This document shows, piece by piece, positions 9,178-17,534 of a DNA stretch of 64,000 nt (position 1 is the stretch's first letter; every line of letters starts with the position of its first letter). Origin of the DNA: Gracilibacillus timonensis (GTDB taxonomy: Bacteria; Bacillota; Bacilli; Bacillales; Amphibacillaceae); the NCBI RefSeq assembly GCF_900086715.1, contig NZ_FLKH01000011.1:682001-746000 (forward strand), written 5' to 3'. The notes under the pieces are model-generated. The model had not been told where the DNA came from, did not search any database, and saw only the letters and a program-made list of their open reading frames with translations. The translations under genes were made by a program, and so were the position numbers.

Positions 9178-10446
9178 ATGACTGTTCACAAAGTAATTAA
9201 GACAAAAGGACTTATAGATGGGACGGGAGCTCCAAAAAAAGAAAATATGGCAATCGTCATTCAAGATCATACCATTATCGAAATCGGAACATTAACAAGT
9301 GTCCATATACCAGATCATGCGGAAATCATTGATTTAGGAGATAAAACAGTCCTTCCGGGATTAGTAGATGCGCATATGCATTTCTTTGCCATACCTAGTC
9401 ATGAATTATATAAAATGCATACCGAATCTACAGAATATCGAGCGATTCGAGGAGCGGAAGAAGCAGGAAAGATGTTGCAGGCAGGGATTACAGCGGCAAG
9501 ATGCCTTGGTTCTAATGTCACACCAACCATACGGCGAGCTATTAATGAAGGATTGACTCCCGGTCCGCGAATGGTGGCAGCTGGAAATTTTATTATTTCA
9601 ACTAGTGGGACGTGGGATGATATTACACCGGCGCATGAATTTGCCGATGGAAAAGAAGAAGTACGAAAACGAGTGAGACAACGAATCAGCCAAGGAGCAG
9701 ATGTGATAAAGATAGGATTATCCAAAGGAGCTTTAGGTGACCTGAATGTCTCATGGGGAGATGATCCTTATACAAACTTACCAGCATATAGTTTGGAGGA
9801 AACCAAAGTTATAACGGAAGAAGCACATTTTAATCATGTGAAGGTAAGTGCACATTGTATTGGAGAAGACGCAGTGAACTTAGCGATAGATGGAAATGTA
9901 GATGTTATTGAACACGGATACGCTATCAGTCAAGAGACTAGAATGCGATTAGTAGAAACGCAAATCCCTGTTGTTACCACCATGTCTCAATTGTATTTCC
10001 ATGAGCAAGCTTTTGAGCCTTTTCATTATTCGCAACAAGAAAAGGAGTTATTCACCAAACATTATCAAGCCATGAAAGAAAGTTTTTGTAAAGGATTGGA
10101 AGCAGGCGTTCATTTTGTGTTAGGAACGGATTTAATTGGTTATCCTACGCATCCGCAAGATCAAGCGGCGAAGGAATGGGAGTTGGTTGTAGAACTGGGT
10201 ATGACACCTGAGCAGGCCATTGTAGCAGGAACGAAATTAGCTGCTGATGTGATTGGTTTAGGAGATAAGGTAGGAACCATTGAAAAAGGAAAATATGCGG
10301 ATATTATTGCTGTGGAAGGAGATCCCATCGAAGATATTTCAAGGTTACAGTTTGTTGATTTTGTGATGAAAGATGGTGAAGTAGTTAAAAAAGATAGGGG
10401 GAATAAGCGTGCAATCTATTCAAGCGATAACGAATCACAATCTTGA
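9178..10446 (+). CDS. amidohydrolase family protein (imidazolonepropionase/prolidase-like)
   Basis: The product is 422 residues from the ATG at 9178, with GGGGGT 8 nt upstream; a GTG at 9133 is an unlikely alternative. The binuclear metal site of the amidohydrolase superfamily is complete: HMH (His66, His68), a probable carboxylated Lys178 in VIKIG, His226 in SAHC, His246 in EHGY and Asp318 in GTDLIG. This is the prolidase/imidazolonepropionase-like subgroup that hydrolyses amide or N-acyl bonds of small molecules. It overlaps the following ABC ATPase gene by 38 nt, so it belongs to the transporter operon, and its substrate is probably what the importer brings in. No signal peptide is visible, so it is likely cytoplasmic. 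Confidence 0.85.
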   Translation: MTVHKVIKTKGLIDGTGAPKKENMAIVIQDHTIIEIGTLTSVHIPDHAEIIDLGDKTVLPGLVDAHMHFFAIPSHELYKMHTESTEYRAIRGAEEAGKMLQAGITAARCLGSNVTPTIRRAINEGLTPGPRMVAAGNFIISTSGTWDDITPAHEFADGKEEVRKRVRQRISQGADVIKIGLSKGALGDLNVSWGDDPYTNLPAYSLEETKVITEEAHFNHVKVSAHCIGEDAVNLAIDGNVDVIEHGYAISQETRMRLVETQIPVVTTMSQLYFHEQAFEPFHYSQQEKELFTKHYQAMKESFCKGLEAGVHFVLGTDLIGYPTHPQDQAAKEWELVVELGMTPEQAIVAGTKLAADVIGLGDKVGTIEKGKYADIIAVEGDPIEDISRLQFVDFVMKDGEVVKKDRGNKRAIYSSDNESQS

Positions 10447-11215
10447 AGAAAGCTTGGAAACACTGATTTCACTAGAGGATGTTTCCCTTGAATTTCATAC
10501 GAAAATGAAAACGGTTAAAGCATTGCATGAAGTGAATTTAGAGGTGGAAAAAAATGAATTTCTTTGTGTCATGGGGCCATCAGGGTGTGGAAAAACGACA
10601 CTGCTGAATGCAATTGCTGGTATGCTGCACCCAACATCAGGAAAGATAGAAGTAGAAGGAAAGGTCGTAAATAAACCAAGTCCAGAACGAGCGGTAGTGT
10701 TTCAAGATGACGCTGTCTTTCCTTGGATGACGGTGGAAGATAACATTGGCTTTAGTCTGGCCATGCAAAATAAATCAAAACAGGAGATTAAGCAAAAAGC
10801 AGAATACTATATGGATCTAGTAGGCTTAACAGATTTTCGTCATGCCTGGCCAAAACAACTTTCAGGCGGTATGAAAAAAAGAGTCGATATCGCTCGCGCT
10901 TATGCCGCTAACCCAAAAGTATTATTGTTAGATGAACCATTTGGGCCTTTAGATATTATGACGAAGGAATACTTACAAGAAGAACTGAGGAAGTTGTGGT
11001 TGAAAGCACCACGAACGATCATTTTTATTACGCATGATTTAGAAGAGGCGTTGTATTTAGGTGATCGAGTAGTAGTGATGACACCTAGACCAGGTAAAAT
11101 TCACTCTGTATACACACCTGATTTTGCAAAAGATCGAGATTTATCTATTAAAACTTCTCCTTCCTTTATCGAATACCGAAAACAAATTCGAGCCATTTTA
11201 AAACAAGAAGCATAG
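10409..11215 (+). CDS. NitT/TauT-type ABC transporter ATP-binding protein
   Basis: This encodes 268 residues from a GTG start at 10409, chosen because AGGGGG lies 7 nt upstream within the end of the amidohydrolase gene. Walker A GPSGCGKTT is at residues 56-64, followed by a Q-loop FQDDAVFPWM, the signature LSGGMKKRVDIA, Walker B LLLDEPFGPLD and the switch His in ITHDLEEAL. The FQDxxxxPWM Q-loop and the length match the nitrate/taurine/aliphatic sulfonate class of importers. It would energise the permease encoded 16 nt downstream. The signature and catalytic Glu are intact, so it should be active. Confidence 0.9.
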   Translation: MQSIQAITNHNLEESLETLISLEDVSLEFHTKMKTVKALHEVNLEVEKNEFLCVMGPSGCGKTTLLNAIAGMLHPTSGKIEVEGKVVNKPSPERAVVFQDDAVFPWMTVEDNIGFSLAMQNKSKQEIKQKAEYYMDLVGLTDFRHAWPKQLSGGMKKRVDIARAYAANPKVLLLDEPFGPLDIMTKEYLQEELRKLWLKAPRTIIFITHDLEEALYLGDRVVVMTPRPGKIHSVYTPDFAKDRDLSIKTSPSFIEYRKQIRAILKQEA

Positions 11216-11231
11216 AAAGCAGGTGTAAGCA

Positions 11232-12017
11232 GTGTCAAAAAAGCTAGAAGATAAGAGGTTAGTATTTTCTCAAGGTGGTTATTTAAGTATTTTGTCTGTA
11301 TTGCTAGTATTCATTGCCTGGTTTACGGTGACAGAGGATGGTTTGGGACTCGTTCGACCAGTGATTTTTCCATCACCAAGTATGGTTTTTGAGGCAGCTT
11401 TATCGACAAGTGCATTAATAGGAAATGATGTACTTTATACGATGTTTCGTGTGGTGACGGGGTTAGTGACAGGTGTTGTCTTAGGGATAGTTGTAGGAGT
11501 GATGGTTTGTTTCAGCGAGAAGATTTATTACTTTCTCAACCCATTAATTGAAAGTGGGCGCCCCGTTCCAGTCATTGCGATGATTCCTTTCTTCTTAATG
11601 TGGTTTGGAATCGGTGAATTGGGCAAATTTCTTTTAGTAACACTAGGCGTTTTCTTTATTATCGTGATTAATACGATAGAATCCATTCGTAATGTTCCAC
11701 CTATTTACGTGAAGGCAGGGCAAACGCTTGGGGCAAATAAGGCAAATATTTTCCGAAAAATTATTTTGCCTAGTATTATCCCATCGTTAATAGGACCTAT
11801 TCGGGTGTGTATTGCGATTTCATTTACATTGGTAGTGGCAGCAGAGTTTATGGGAGCTCAGGCTGGAATGGGGTATCGAATATTGCAGGCTCGTAAGATG
11901 TTTAACACCGATGTGATATTTCTTGGAGTCGTCATGTTTGGGTTGTTATCTGCATTAGTAGATGCTGCGATTCGAAAGTCTTTAAATTATATTACACGCT
12001 GGACGGAAAGAGCTTAA
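11232..12017 (+). CDS. NitT/TauT-type ABC transporter permease
   Basis: This 261-residue membrane protein has about six hydrophobic segments (about residues 17-35, 68-92, 100-145, 180-205, 222-245). The characteristic cytoplasmic EAA-type loop is AGQTLGANKANIFRKIILPS, which docks the ATPase. PSPSMVFEA near the N-terminus is typical of the SsuC/TauC family. The start is a GTG at 11232 with a weak AGGTG site. It lies between the ATPase and the lipoprotein gene and forms the channel of the importer. Substrate class (sulfonates, pyrimidines, riboflavin precursors and others) cannot be decided from the permease alone. Confidence 0.9.
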   Translation: MSKKLEDKRLVFSQGGYLSILSVLLVFIAWFTVTEDGLGLVRPVIFPSPSMVFEAALSTSALIGNDVLYTMFRVVTGLVTGVVLGIVVGVMVCFSEKIYYFLNPLIESGRPVPVIAMIPFFLMWFGIGELGKFLLVTLGVFFIIVINTIESIRNVPPIYVKAGQTLGANKANIFRKIILPSIIPSLIGPIRVCIAISFTLVVAAEFMGAQAGMGYRILQARKMFNTDVIFLGVVMFGLLSALVDAAIRKSLNYITRWTERA

Positions 12018-12035
12018 AAGGGAGGAGAGCATGTA

Positions 12036-13157
12036 ATGAATAAAATGAAAATAGTGGAAATGTTAATGGTGCCAATTTTGTTAATTATATTAGCAGCATG
12101 TGGGAGTGAAGCTAATAATGACGATACCGGTGGACAAGCGACGACAGAGAATGGAGGGCAACAATCAGATGAGTTAGAAACAATTAGTGTAGCATTAAGT
12201 CCTTTCCAGGATGTTTATTCGATTCATGTAGGCATAGAGCAGGGATTTTTTGAAGAAGAAGGTATTGAGCTTGAGATTCAAGAAACAGATTGGGCAGGAG
12301 GAAATGATTTATTAGTAGGGGAGCAAGTAGATGTTGCTACAGCAGGTGATTCCGATGTAGTGTTACAGAATTCTAATGGAGTAGAAACGACGCTTGCTTT
12401 TCCGATATTCTATTTTGCAGGTGCAGGGCTCATGTACGATGATGATAGGTATGATTGGCAGACATATGATCAATTCCTTGAGGAAGGGCTAGATCAAGAG
12501 GAAGCGATGCGAGAGACTTTAGAGCAAGTGAAAGGAATGAGGATTGGATTAAACACAAGTGTAAGCGAATACACCAGTTTCATATCCATGTTAGATTATG
12601 TTGGATTAGAGTCAGATGATTATGAAATTATTGATATGTCCCAAGAAGATTTGCCACCAGCATTATTATCTGAATCTATTGATGTCATGATTAGCGGTAT
12701 TCCACAACGTTTAGCTGTGCAAAAAGAGGGATATGCTACTTTAATTGACCAGACTACGTTACCATATACCATTTCTCATAATGGCTTTGCCGCCCACCAA
12801 TCATGGGTAGAAAATAATCATGATTTATCGCTGCGTTTTCTTCAGGCCATTTTTAAGACCTTTCACTATATTGAGGAAAATCCGAATGAGGCCTTTCCAA
12901 TTATTGTAGAGCGTATGAAGGATGTTGGTACAGAGATAACGGTGGAAGAACTAAAGGATGTTTGGAATAACATGGAGTATTTTCCAAGCAGCAAAGAGTT
13001 TTATCAAAACGAAGTCCTAGATGAAAATGGTGATTTTTATTGGCGAGATCGTTTTGAACGAGTTGTAGGTATTATGGAAGCGGAAGGAAGAGTAGAGGAA
13101 GGAAGTATAACGAATTTAGAATCATTGCATTATACGGTCGAGTTACTATCAGAATAA
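12036..13157 (+). CDS. NMT1/TauA-like substrate-binding lipoprotein
   Basis: The product is 373 residues. A lipoprotein signal peptide has the lipobox ILAAC with Cys22, so it is anchored outside the membrane. An acidic, Gly/Thr-rich linker follows. The mature domain begins ISVALSPFQDVYSIHVGIEQGFFEEEGIELE, and the GIEQGFFEEEG stretch is the hallmark of the NMT1/TauA/SsuA binding-protein family. It is a single complete gene, 18 nt after the permease. The binding pocket residues do not point to a recognised ligand. Gene order (hydrolase, ATPase, permease, binding protein, M24-like protein) suggests a nitrogen-containing organic substrate. Confidence 0.88.
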   Translation: MNKMKIVEMLMVPILLIILAACGSEANNDDTGGQATTENGGQQSDELETISVALSPFQDVYSIHVGIEQGFFEEEGIELEIQETDWAGGNDLLVGEQVDVATAGDSDVVLQNSNGVETTLAFPIFYFAGAGLMYDDDRYDWQTYDQFLEEGLDQEEAMRETLEQVKGMRIGLNTSVSEYTSFISMLDYVGLESDDYEIIDMSQEDLPPALLSESIDVMISGIPQRLAVQKEGYATLIDQTTLPYTISHNGFAAHQSWVENNHDLSLRFLQAIFKTFHYIEENPNEAFPIIVERMKDVGTEITVEELKDVWNNMEYFPSSKEFYQNEVLDENGDFYWRDRFERVVGIMEAEGRVEEGSITNLESLHYTVELLSE

Positions 13158-13182
13158 AATTAATAGAAAGGGAGACAAACAT

Positions 13183-14535
13183 ATGCAAATAGAGTTAAAA
13201 GAAGTGAATCTACCTGAATTTGGTTTAGAAGAGGTATTACCAGATGTACCATCAGAAATCTATGAGACGAGATGTCGCGAATTTTACGCTAAGGCAGGAT
13301 GTGATTGGCTTGTAGTTTATGCAGATCGAGAACATTTCGCCAATATTCATTATTTATCTGCCTTTGATCCAAGGTTTGAAGAAGCTTTACTATTATTAGG
13401 TCCGAACCAAAAGAAATATTTATTATTAGGAAATGAATGTGTAGATTACGCACCTGTAAATAAAATAAACGCCGAGGTAGTGTTGTACCAATCCTTTGGG
13501 CTGTTGGGACAAGATCGTACGCAAGCGCCACGATTGGATCATATCTTAAAAGATATTGGTATGACAGCTGCGGATAAAGTAGGAGTTTGTGGTTGGAAGT
13601 ATTTCGAGGAAAATGAAAAGATTCCGTCATCTTCAAATCTATTTATCCCGGCTTTCATAGTTGATTGCCTGCAAAATCTTGTGAATACAGTATTAGTCGA
13701 TGTAACAGAATTACTATTGCATCCTACGAAAGGTATGCGTGTTTATAATGAAGCAGAGAATCTAGCGTACTTCGAATGGGGAGCTGCCCGGTCTTCTAAT
13801 GCAGTCGATCAAATAGTGCGAAACGTAGAAGTTGGTATGACAGAACATGAAGCTGTATCCAATATGCAATTTGCAGGAGAAATATTAACAGCTCATGTGA
13901 TGTTTTCAGCTAGTAAAGAACAAATTATTGGCTTATCCAGTCCTTCCTCCAAAGCAATCGAGTTTGGTGATGGAGTCACAACAGGAGTTGGTTACTGGGG
14001 AGGATTAAGCTGTCGAGCAGGGGTTATCGATAAGCAAAATGATAAGTATTTAAATGATTTAGCGAAGCCTTATTTTAAAGCAATTGCTGCTTGGTATCAA
14101 AAGACAACTATTGGTGCAACGGGTGGAGAAATTTGGAATGAGATAGTCTCTATCCTTGATCAAGCAGGGTTGAAGCCAGCTTTAAACCCAGGACATCAAG
14201 TAAGTACAGATGAATGGATGAATACCATTATGAAGCCTGGTTCAAAAGAGAAAATTGCCTCTGGTATGGCTTTCCAATGTGACATTATTCCAACTCCTTT
14301 GCCAGATGGCATTGGTCTGAATTGTGAGGACAGTGTATTTTTCGCGGACGAGGAGTTACGTGCAGAAATCAAAGAAAAATACCCTGCTTTATGGGAGCGT
14401 ATTCAAAGAAGGCAACAGTTTATTAGAGAGGAAATTGGCATTCCAATCCATGATGATTTACTACCATTATCTAATAATTGCGCATACTTTAGTCCGTTTT
14501 GGTTAACACCGGATAAGGTTTTGGTGGTGGTGTAA
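13183..14535 (+). CDS. M24/creatinase-fold protein lacking the usual metal ligands
   Basis: This 450-residue protein has the two-domain layout of the M24 family: an N-terminal creatinase-like domain (about 25-185) and a C-terminal pita-bread domain (about 200-440). The usual metal ligands are missing. Where aminopeptidases have D...D, the sequence here reads GVGYWGGLSCRAGV. The catalytic-His motif appears as NPGHQVSTDEW, and the first metal-binding Glu region as GMAFQCDIIPTPLPDGIGL. Creatinase itself is a metal-free M24 hydrolase using a His, so a metal-independent amidinohydrolase or a non-enzymatic role are both possible. It is the last gene of the operon and is followed by a terminator at 14648. 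Confidence 0.72.
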   Translation: MQIELKEVNLPEFGLEEVLPDVPSEIYETRCREFYAKAGCDWLVVYADREHFANIHYLSAFDPRFEEALLLLGPNQKKYLLLGNECVDYAPVNKINAEVVLYQSFGLLGQDRTQAPRLDHILKDIGMTAADKVGVCGWKYFEENEKIPSSSNLFIPAFIVDCLQNLVNTVLVDVTELLLHPTKGMRVYNEAENLAYFEWGAARSSNAVDQIVRNVEVGMTEHEAVSNMQFAGEILTAHVMFSASKEQIIGLSSPSSKAIEFGDGVTTGVGYWGGLSCRAGVIDKQNDKYLNDLAKPYFKAIAAWYQKTTIGATGGEIWNEIVSILDQAGLKPALNPGHQVSTDEWMNTIMKPGSKEKIASGMAFQCDIIPTPLPDGIGLNCEDSVFFADEELRAEIKEKYPALWERIQRRQQFIREEIGIPIHDDLLPLSNNCAYFSPFWLTPDKVLVVV

Positions 14536-14647
14536 AGGGTATCAGTAATGATCATCTCTAGTATTTATAAAGATGTAATTTTAATATAAAGTGATTGTTC
14601 TAGAGAGATCAGTGTTTCTCTTGAAAAAGAAAGTCATTGTTATTTGG

Positions 14648-14696
14648 GATCACTGAAAAATTGATTCTTTAAATTGGTTTTCAGTGGTCTTTTTTT
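14648..14696 (+). terminator. intrinsic terminator of the amidohydrolase/ABC operon
   Basis: The arms are GATCACTGAAAA (14648-14659) and TTTTCAGTGGTC (14678-14689), with one G-T pair, followed by T7. It lies about 110 nt after the M24-like gene. Confidence 0.88.
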
Positions 14697-15071
14697 ATCT
14701 GTAGAATCTTATTATCTTATAAACCTTTGTACACTCTGTTCTCAAGTTAGTTTCCTTACTATATTCCTTCATTAATCCTAATTATAAATTTTGATGTACC
14801 CTCTTTAAAATAAAAGATGTTTTGTGTAAATGAAGCTAGAAATAATCTGTTCTAAACCTATTTTGACAATAAAATCATTCCAAAAATTAAAATAGAAACA
14901 AAAAAAGTAGATCAATAACAATGAATTAAGGTATCCTAATAATAAGATCTCTTATTGTGTTTGTAATTACTTTTATTAATCATGTAGAATATACTGGATT
15001 GATGAGAAACATGGAAAATCTGACATACAATGATAGAACAGTTTTAATGCCATATAATTAGGGAGGGTAAA
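14697..15071. other. AT-rich leader of the ROK regulator gene
   Basis: These 375 nt contain no supported gene. They are very AT-rich and must hold the promoter of the ROK regulator. No clear -35/-10 pair or operator copy like those at 16397 and 16480 stood out. Confidence 0.5.
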
Positions 15072-16235
15072 ATGACATTGAATTTAAGGTATGACCAAGG
15101 CCGTGTGCGAAAGTATCATTATTTTCTATTACTAAGTTTAATTCAAAAATATAAAAGAATTTCAAGATCCCAGCTTGCAAAGTTGACGAAGATGAGTAAT
15201 ACAGGTGTAGGTAAAATAGTAAGGAATTTAATTGCTGATGAATTAGTAATTGAGGTGGGACAAACTGGGGGTGAAGTAGGTCGAAGGGCAACACTATTAG
15301 AAATAAACCCAACGGGATCATTTATTATAGGGGTAGAATTGGATATCAACGGTATTCAAATTGCTATCGTGACCTTAACGGGTGACGTAATAAGAAAAAA
15401 ACAATTTCCATTTGCTGCAGATCAAGAGCCTTACATGTTGCTAGATCAATTAGGACAGGAAATTGAAGCTCTTTTAAAACAGATGGATAGCAATATTAAT
15501 AAGAAAATAATAGCTATTGGCATTAGTATACCAGGTCTTATTACCTGGCCAGATGGGAGAGCATTGAGAGTTCCTCAATTTCATTGGGAGAACATTGATA
15601 TTAAAGGTTATTTAGAAAAAAAATTAGATTTCATCATTTATGTAGATAATCATGTAAGGACAGTATTATTGGCAGAAAGTTTATATGGTAGTATGAAAGA
15701 CTACAATGACTCAGTATGCATTTATATAGGCAGTGGTGTAGGTGGTGCAGCTATGTTAAATGGTGAAATGTTACGTGGTCACCGTAATACATTAGGAGAA
15801 ATAGGTCATATGATAGTTGATCCTAATGGAGCTATGTGTGACTGTGGTCGTCTAGGCTGTCTGCAAACTTTTGTGTGCTCCTCTGAATTAGAGAAGCAGG
15901 CTCAATTGCCAATACAAGAAATTTTCGCTGCCTTTAACAGAAAAGAAGATTGGGCCAAAAGATTAATAAATCGAGCGCAATCTTATTTAGGACTTGCTAT
16001 CTCTAATGTTATATGCATTTATAACCCGGAAGCCGTATTGATTGCTGGTCCAATGATACAGGAATTTCCTTCCTTAGTACAAGATATAGAAACAGAAGTA
16101 AATAAGTATATTTGGGCTCCTTTAAACCATTCTTTTCATATAGTGTATCCTGAGATTGGGAGAGATAGTGGAGTTATTGGTGCAAGTGCACTAGTACTGA
16201 ATGAATTTTTAAGATTCTCAAACGATGAAGTGTAA
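15072..16235 (+). CDS. ROK family transcriptional regulator (NagC/XylR type)
   Basis: The product is 387 residues from the ATG at 15072, with GGGAGG 5 nt upstream. The N-terminal 75 residues form a winged helix-turn-helix (ISRSQLAKLTKMSNTGVGKIV). The rest is a ROK sugar-kinase-like domain with YIGSGVGGAAMLNGEMLRG, the zinc motif CDCGRLGCLQTF and a C-terminal GVIGASALV. Known members repress sugar or amino-sugar operons and are released by the sugar ligand. Two AT-rich inverted repeats in the gap before nagB (16397-16423, 16480-16506) are its likely operators. The HTH-bearing length separates it from the ROK kinase at 21553, which lacks the DNA-binding domain. Confidence 0.9.
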   Translation: MTLNLRYDQGRVRKYHYFLLLSLIQKYKRISRSQLAKLTKMSNTGVGKIVRNLIADELVIEVGQTGGEVGRRATLLEINPTGSFIIGVELDINGIQIAIVTLTGDVIRKKQFPFAADQEPYMLLDQLGQEIEALLKQMDSNINKKIIAIGISIPGLITWPDGRALRVPQFHWENIDIKGYLEKKLDFIIYVDNHVRTVLLAESLYGSMKDYNDSVCIYIGSGVGGAAMLNGEMLRGHRNTLGEIGHMIVDPNGAMCDCGRLGCLQTFVCSSELEKQAQLPIQEIFAAFNRKEDWAKRLINRAQSYLGLAISNVICIYNPEAVLIAGPMIQEFPSLVQDIETEVNKYIWAPLNHSFHIVYPEIGRDSGVIGASALVLNEFLRFSNDEV

Positions 16236-16282
16236 TGTAATTATTTTTTATAATTAGTTGAATAATTCATGACTAAAAAATA

Positions 16283-16321
16283 GTGGGGTAGCTACAGTAG
16301 CTTAGATACCTCACTTTTTTG
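16283..16321 (+). terminator. intrinsic terminator after the ROK regulator
   Basis: The arms are GTGGGGTA (16283-16290) and TACCTCAC (16307-16314). The inner GCTACAGTAGC folds as well, and a T-run follows. Confidence 0.82.
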
Positions 16322-16365
16322 TTCTTAAAAACTTAGATAAATGGTTAGAAAATTTAACAAAGGTA

Positions 16366-16394
16366 TTGCACTCCGTGGAATAGGGTGCTATACT
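16366..16394 (+). promoter_or_regulatory. sigma-A promoter of the nagB operon
   Basis: The -35 TTGCAC (16366-16371) and -10 TATACT (16389-16394) are separated by exactly 17 nt. Transcription would begin near 16401, inside the first inverted repeat, so repressor binding there would block initiation. Confidence 0.8.
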
Positions 16395-16396
16395 TC

Positions 16397-16423
16397 TAAT
16401 TATTAAACTTGTGTTAATAATTA
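16397..16423. promoter_or_regulatory. inverted repeat over the transcription start, candidate ROK operator O1
   Basis: The arms TAATTATTAA (16397-16406) and TTAATAATTA (16414-16423) are perfectly complementary with a 7-nt spacer. The repeat directly follows the -10 element. Confidence 0.68.
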
Positions 16424-16479
16424 AGGGTGATGAATCAGAAATATAGGTAAAAAATAGTTTATTTGCCCATTTTTTCATC

Positions 16480-16506
16480 TTTTAATTAAACTAAGTTTAA
16501 TTAAAA
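16480..16506. promoter_or_regulatory. perfect 12-bp inverted repeat, candidate ROK operator O2
   Basis: The arms TTTTAATTAAAC (16480-16491) and GTTTAATTAAAA (16495-16506) are perfectly complementary around TAA. The element lies 20-46 nt before the nagB start. The AT-rich, TTAA-containing design resembles known NagC/XylR-type operators. Confidence 0.72.
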
Positions 16507-16525
16507 CTAATAATGAGGTGATAAT

Positions 16526-17257
16526 ATGGAAATTATTCAAGTGAAAGATTATCAAGAGCTTTCTCAAAAAGCGTTTGATGTAGTAGAAAGTACAATACAA
16601 CAAAATGATAATCCTATTATTAATACAACCACTGGGGCTAGTTATGATGGTTTATTTGAATTACTAGTAAAGGCGGTGAATGAGGGTGAATTGTCGATTG
16701 AAAATACGGTAATGATGAACCTAGACGAATACATTGCAGCAAGGGAAGTTTCTTTCACTGTCTATACTTATATGCACCAAAAATTTTATGATTTAATCAA
16801 AACGCAGCCACGAATTATTGAACTGTTAGATGGAAGTTTAACTTATTTTGATGATGAAATAAATCGCTATAATGCTGTACTTGCGAAATATCCACGAGAT
16901 CTGCAAATCTTAGGTTTAGGGGTAAATGGTCATTTAGGGGCAAATGAACCAGGTACACCATTCGACTCGCGACTATTTTTAGCTGATAGTGATGAATCCA
17001 CTATTAACAGCACAATAGGTTACCATAACCTAACAAAAGAAACAGCACCAACACAAATGTTAACCCTTGGATTAGCTGACATCATGGAAGCTAAACATAT
17101 TTTGGTAGCATCATCTGGTGAACGGAAAGCTCAGGCAGTTAAAGAGGCATTAGAAGGTCCTATATCTGAAAACTGTCCTGCTTCTATTTTAAGAGCACAT
17201 CCGAATGTAACTTTTATTATAGATGAAGAGGCAGCATCTTTATTAGAAAATAAATAG
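16526..17257 (+). CDS. nagB: glucosamine-6-phosphate deaminase family protein
   Basis: The product is 243 residues with GAGGTG before the ATG. Family motifs are present: TTGASY phosphate loop, MNLDEY (Asp67 as the probable catalytic acid/base), LGLGVNGHLGANEPG (His136, Glu141) and LTLGLADIM. NagB converts glucosamine-6-phosphate into fructose-6-phosphate and ammonia. The protein is close in length to B. subtilis NagB, but has LGANEPG rather than the common IGFNEPG, so it may act on a different amino-sugar phosphate. It is the first gene behind the strong promoter and the two operators, and is followed by an epimerase, an M20 hydrolase, a symporter and a kinase. Confidence 0.86.
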   Translation: MEIIQVKDYQELSQKAFDVVESTIQQNDNPIINTTTGASYDGLFELLVKAVNEGELSIENTVMMNLDEYIAAREVSFTVYTYMHQKFYDLIKTQPRIIELLDGSLTYFDDEINRYNAVLAKYPRDLQILGLGVNGHLGANEPGTPFDSRLFLADSDESTINSTIGYHNLTKETAPTQMLTLGLADIMEAKHILVASSGERKAQAVKEALEGPISENCPASILRAHPNVTFIIDEEAASLLENK

Positions 17258-17534
17258 AATAGTGGAAACACAGTAGATGACTAATCATTAACTATCATTG
17301 TTTTGATAATGTTTTAGTAGCTAATGAAGAGTTGTTTTCTATAAAATGTAAAATAGTTCTAATTATAACTGTGAAAGAGGTGATTGTTCGATTGAGGAAT
17401 GGATAAAAACATGCAGTAGTATTTCTTGTCATAAATGAAGGGTGTGGAAAAATTCAACTAAAAAAACGTTGCAGCCAATGAGATGAGTCCGAGTGTATGG
17501 ATGAAAAAAATTAAGCAAACATGGAGTGATAATA

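Noticed and set aside
10493-10508. Near-match to a cre site (ATGAAAACGGTTAAA)
   Set aside because: It lies inside the ABC ATPase coding sequence and misses a conserved C, so it is probably coincidence.
17258-17534. A second promoter or operator before the aldose epimerase gene
   Set aside because: No -35/-10 pair with correct spacing and no copy of the nagB operators could be found.
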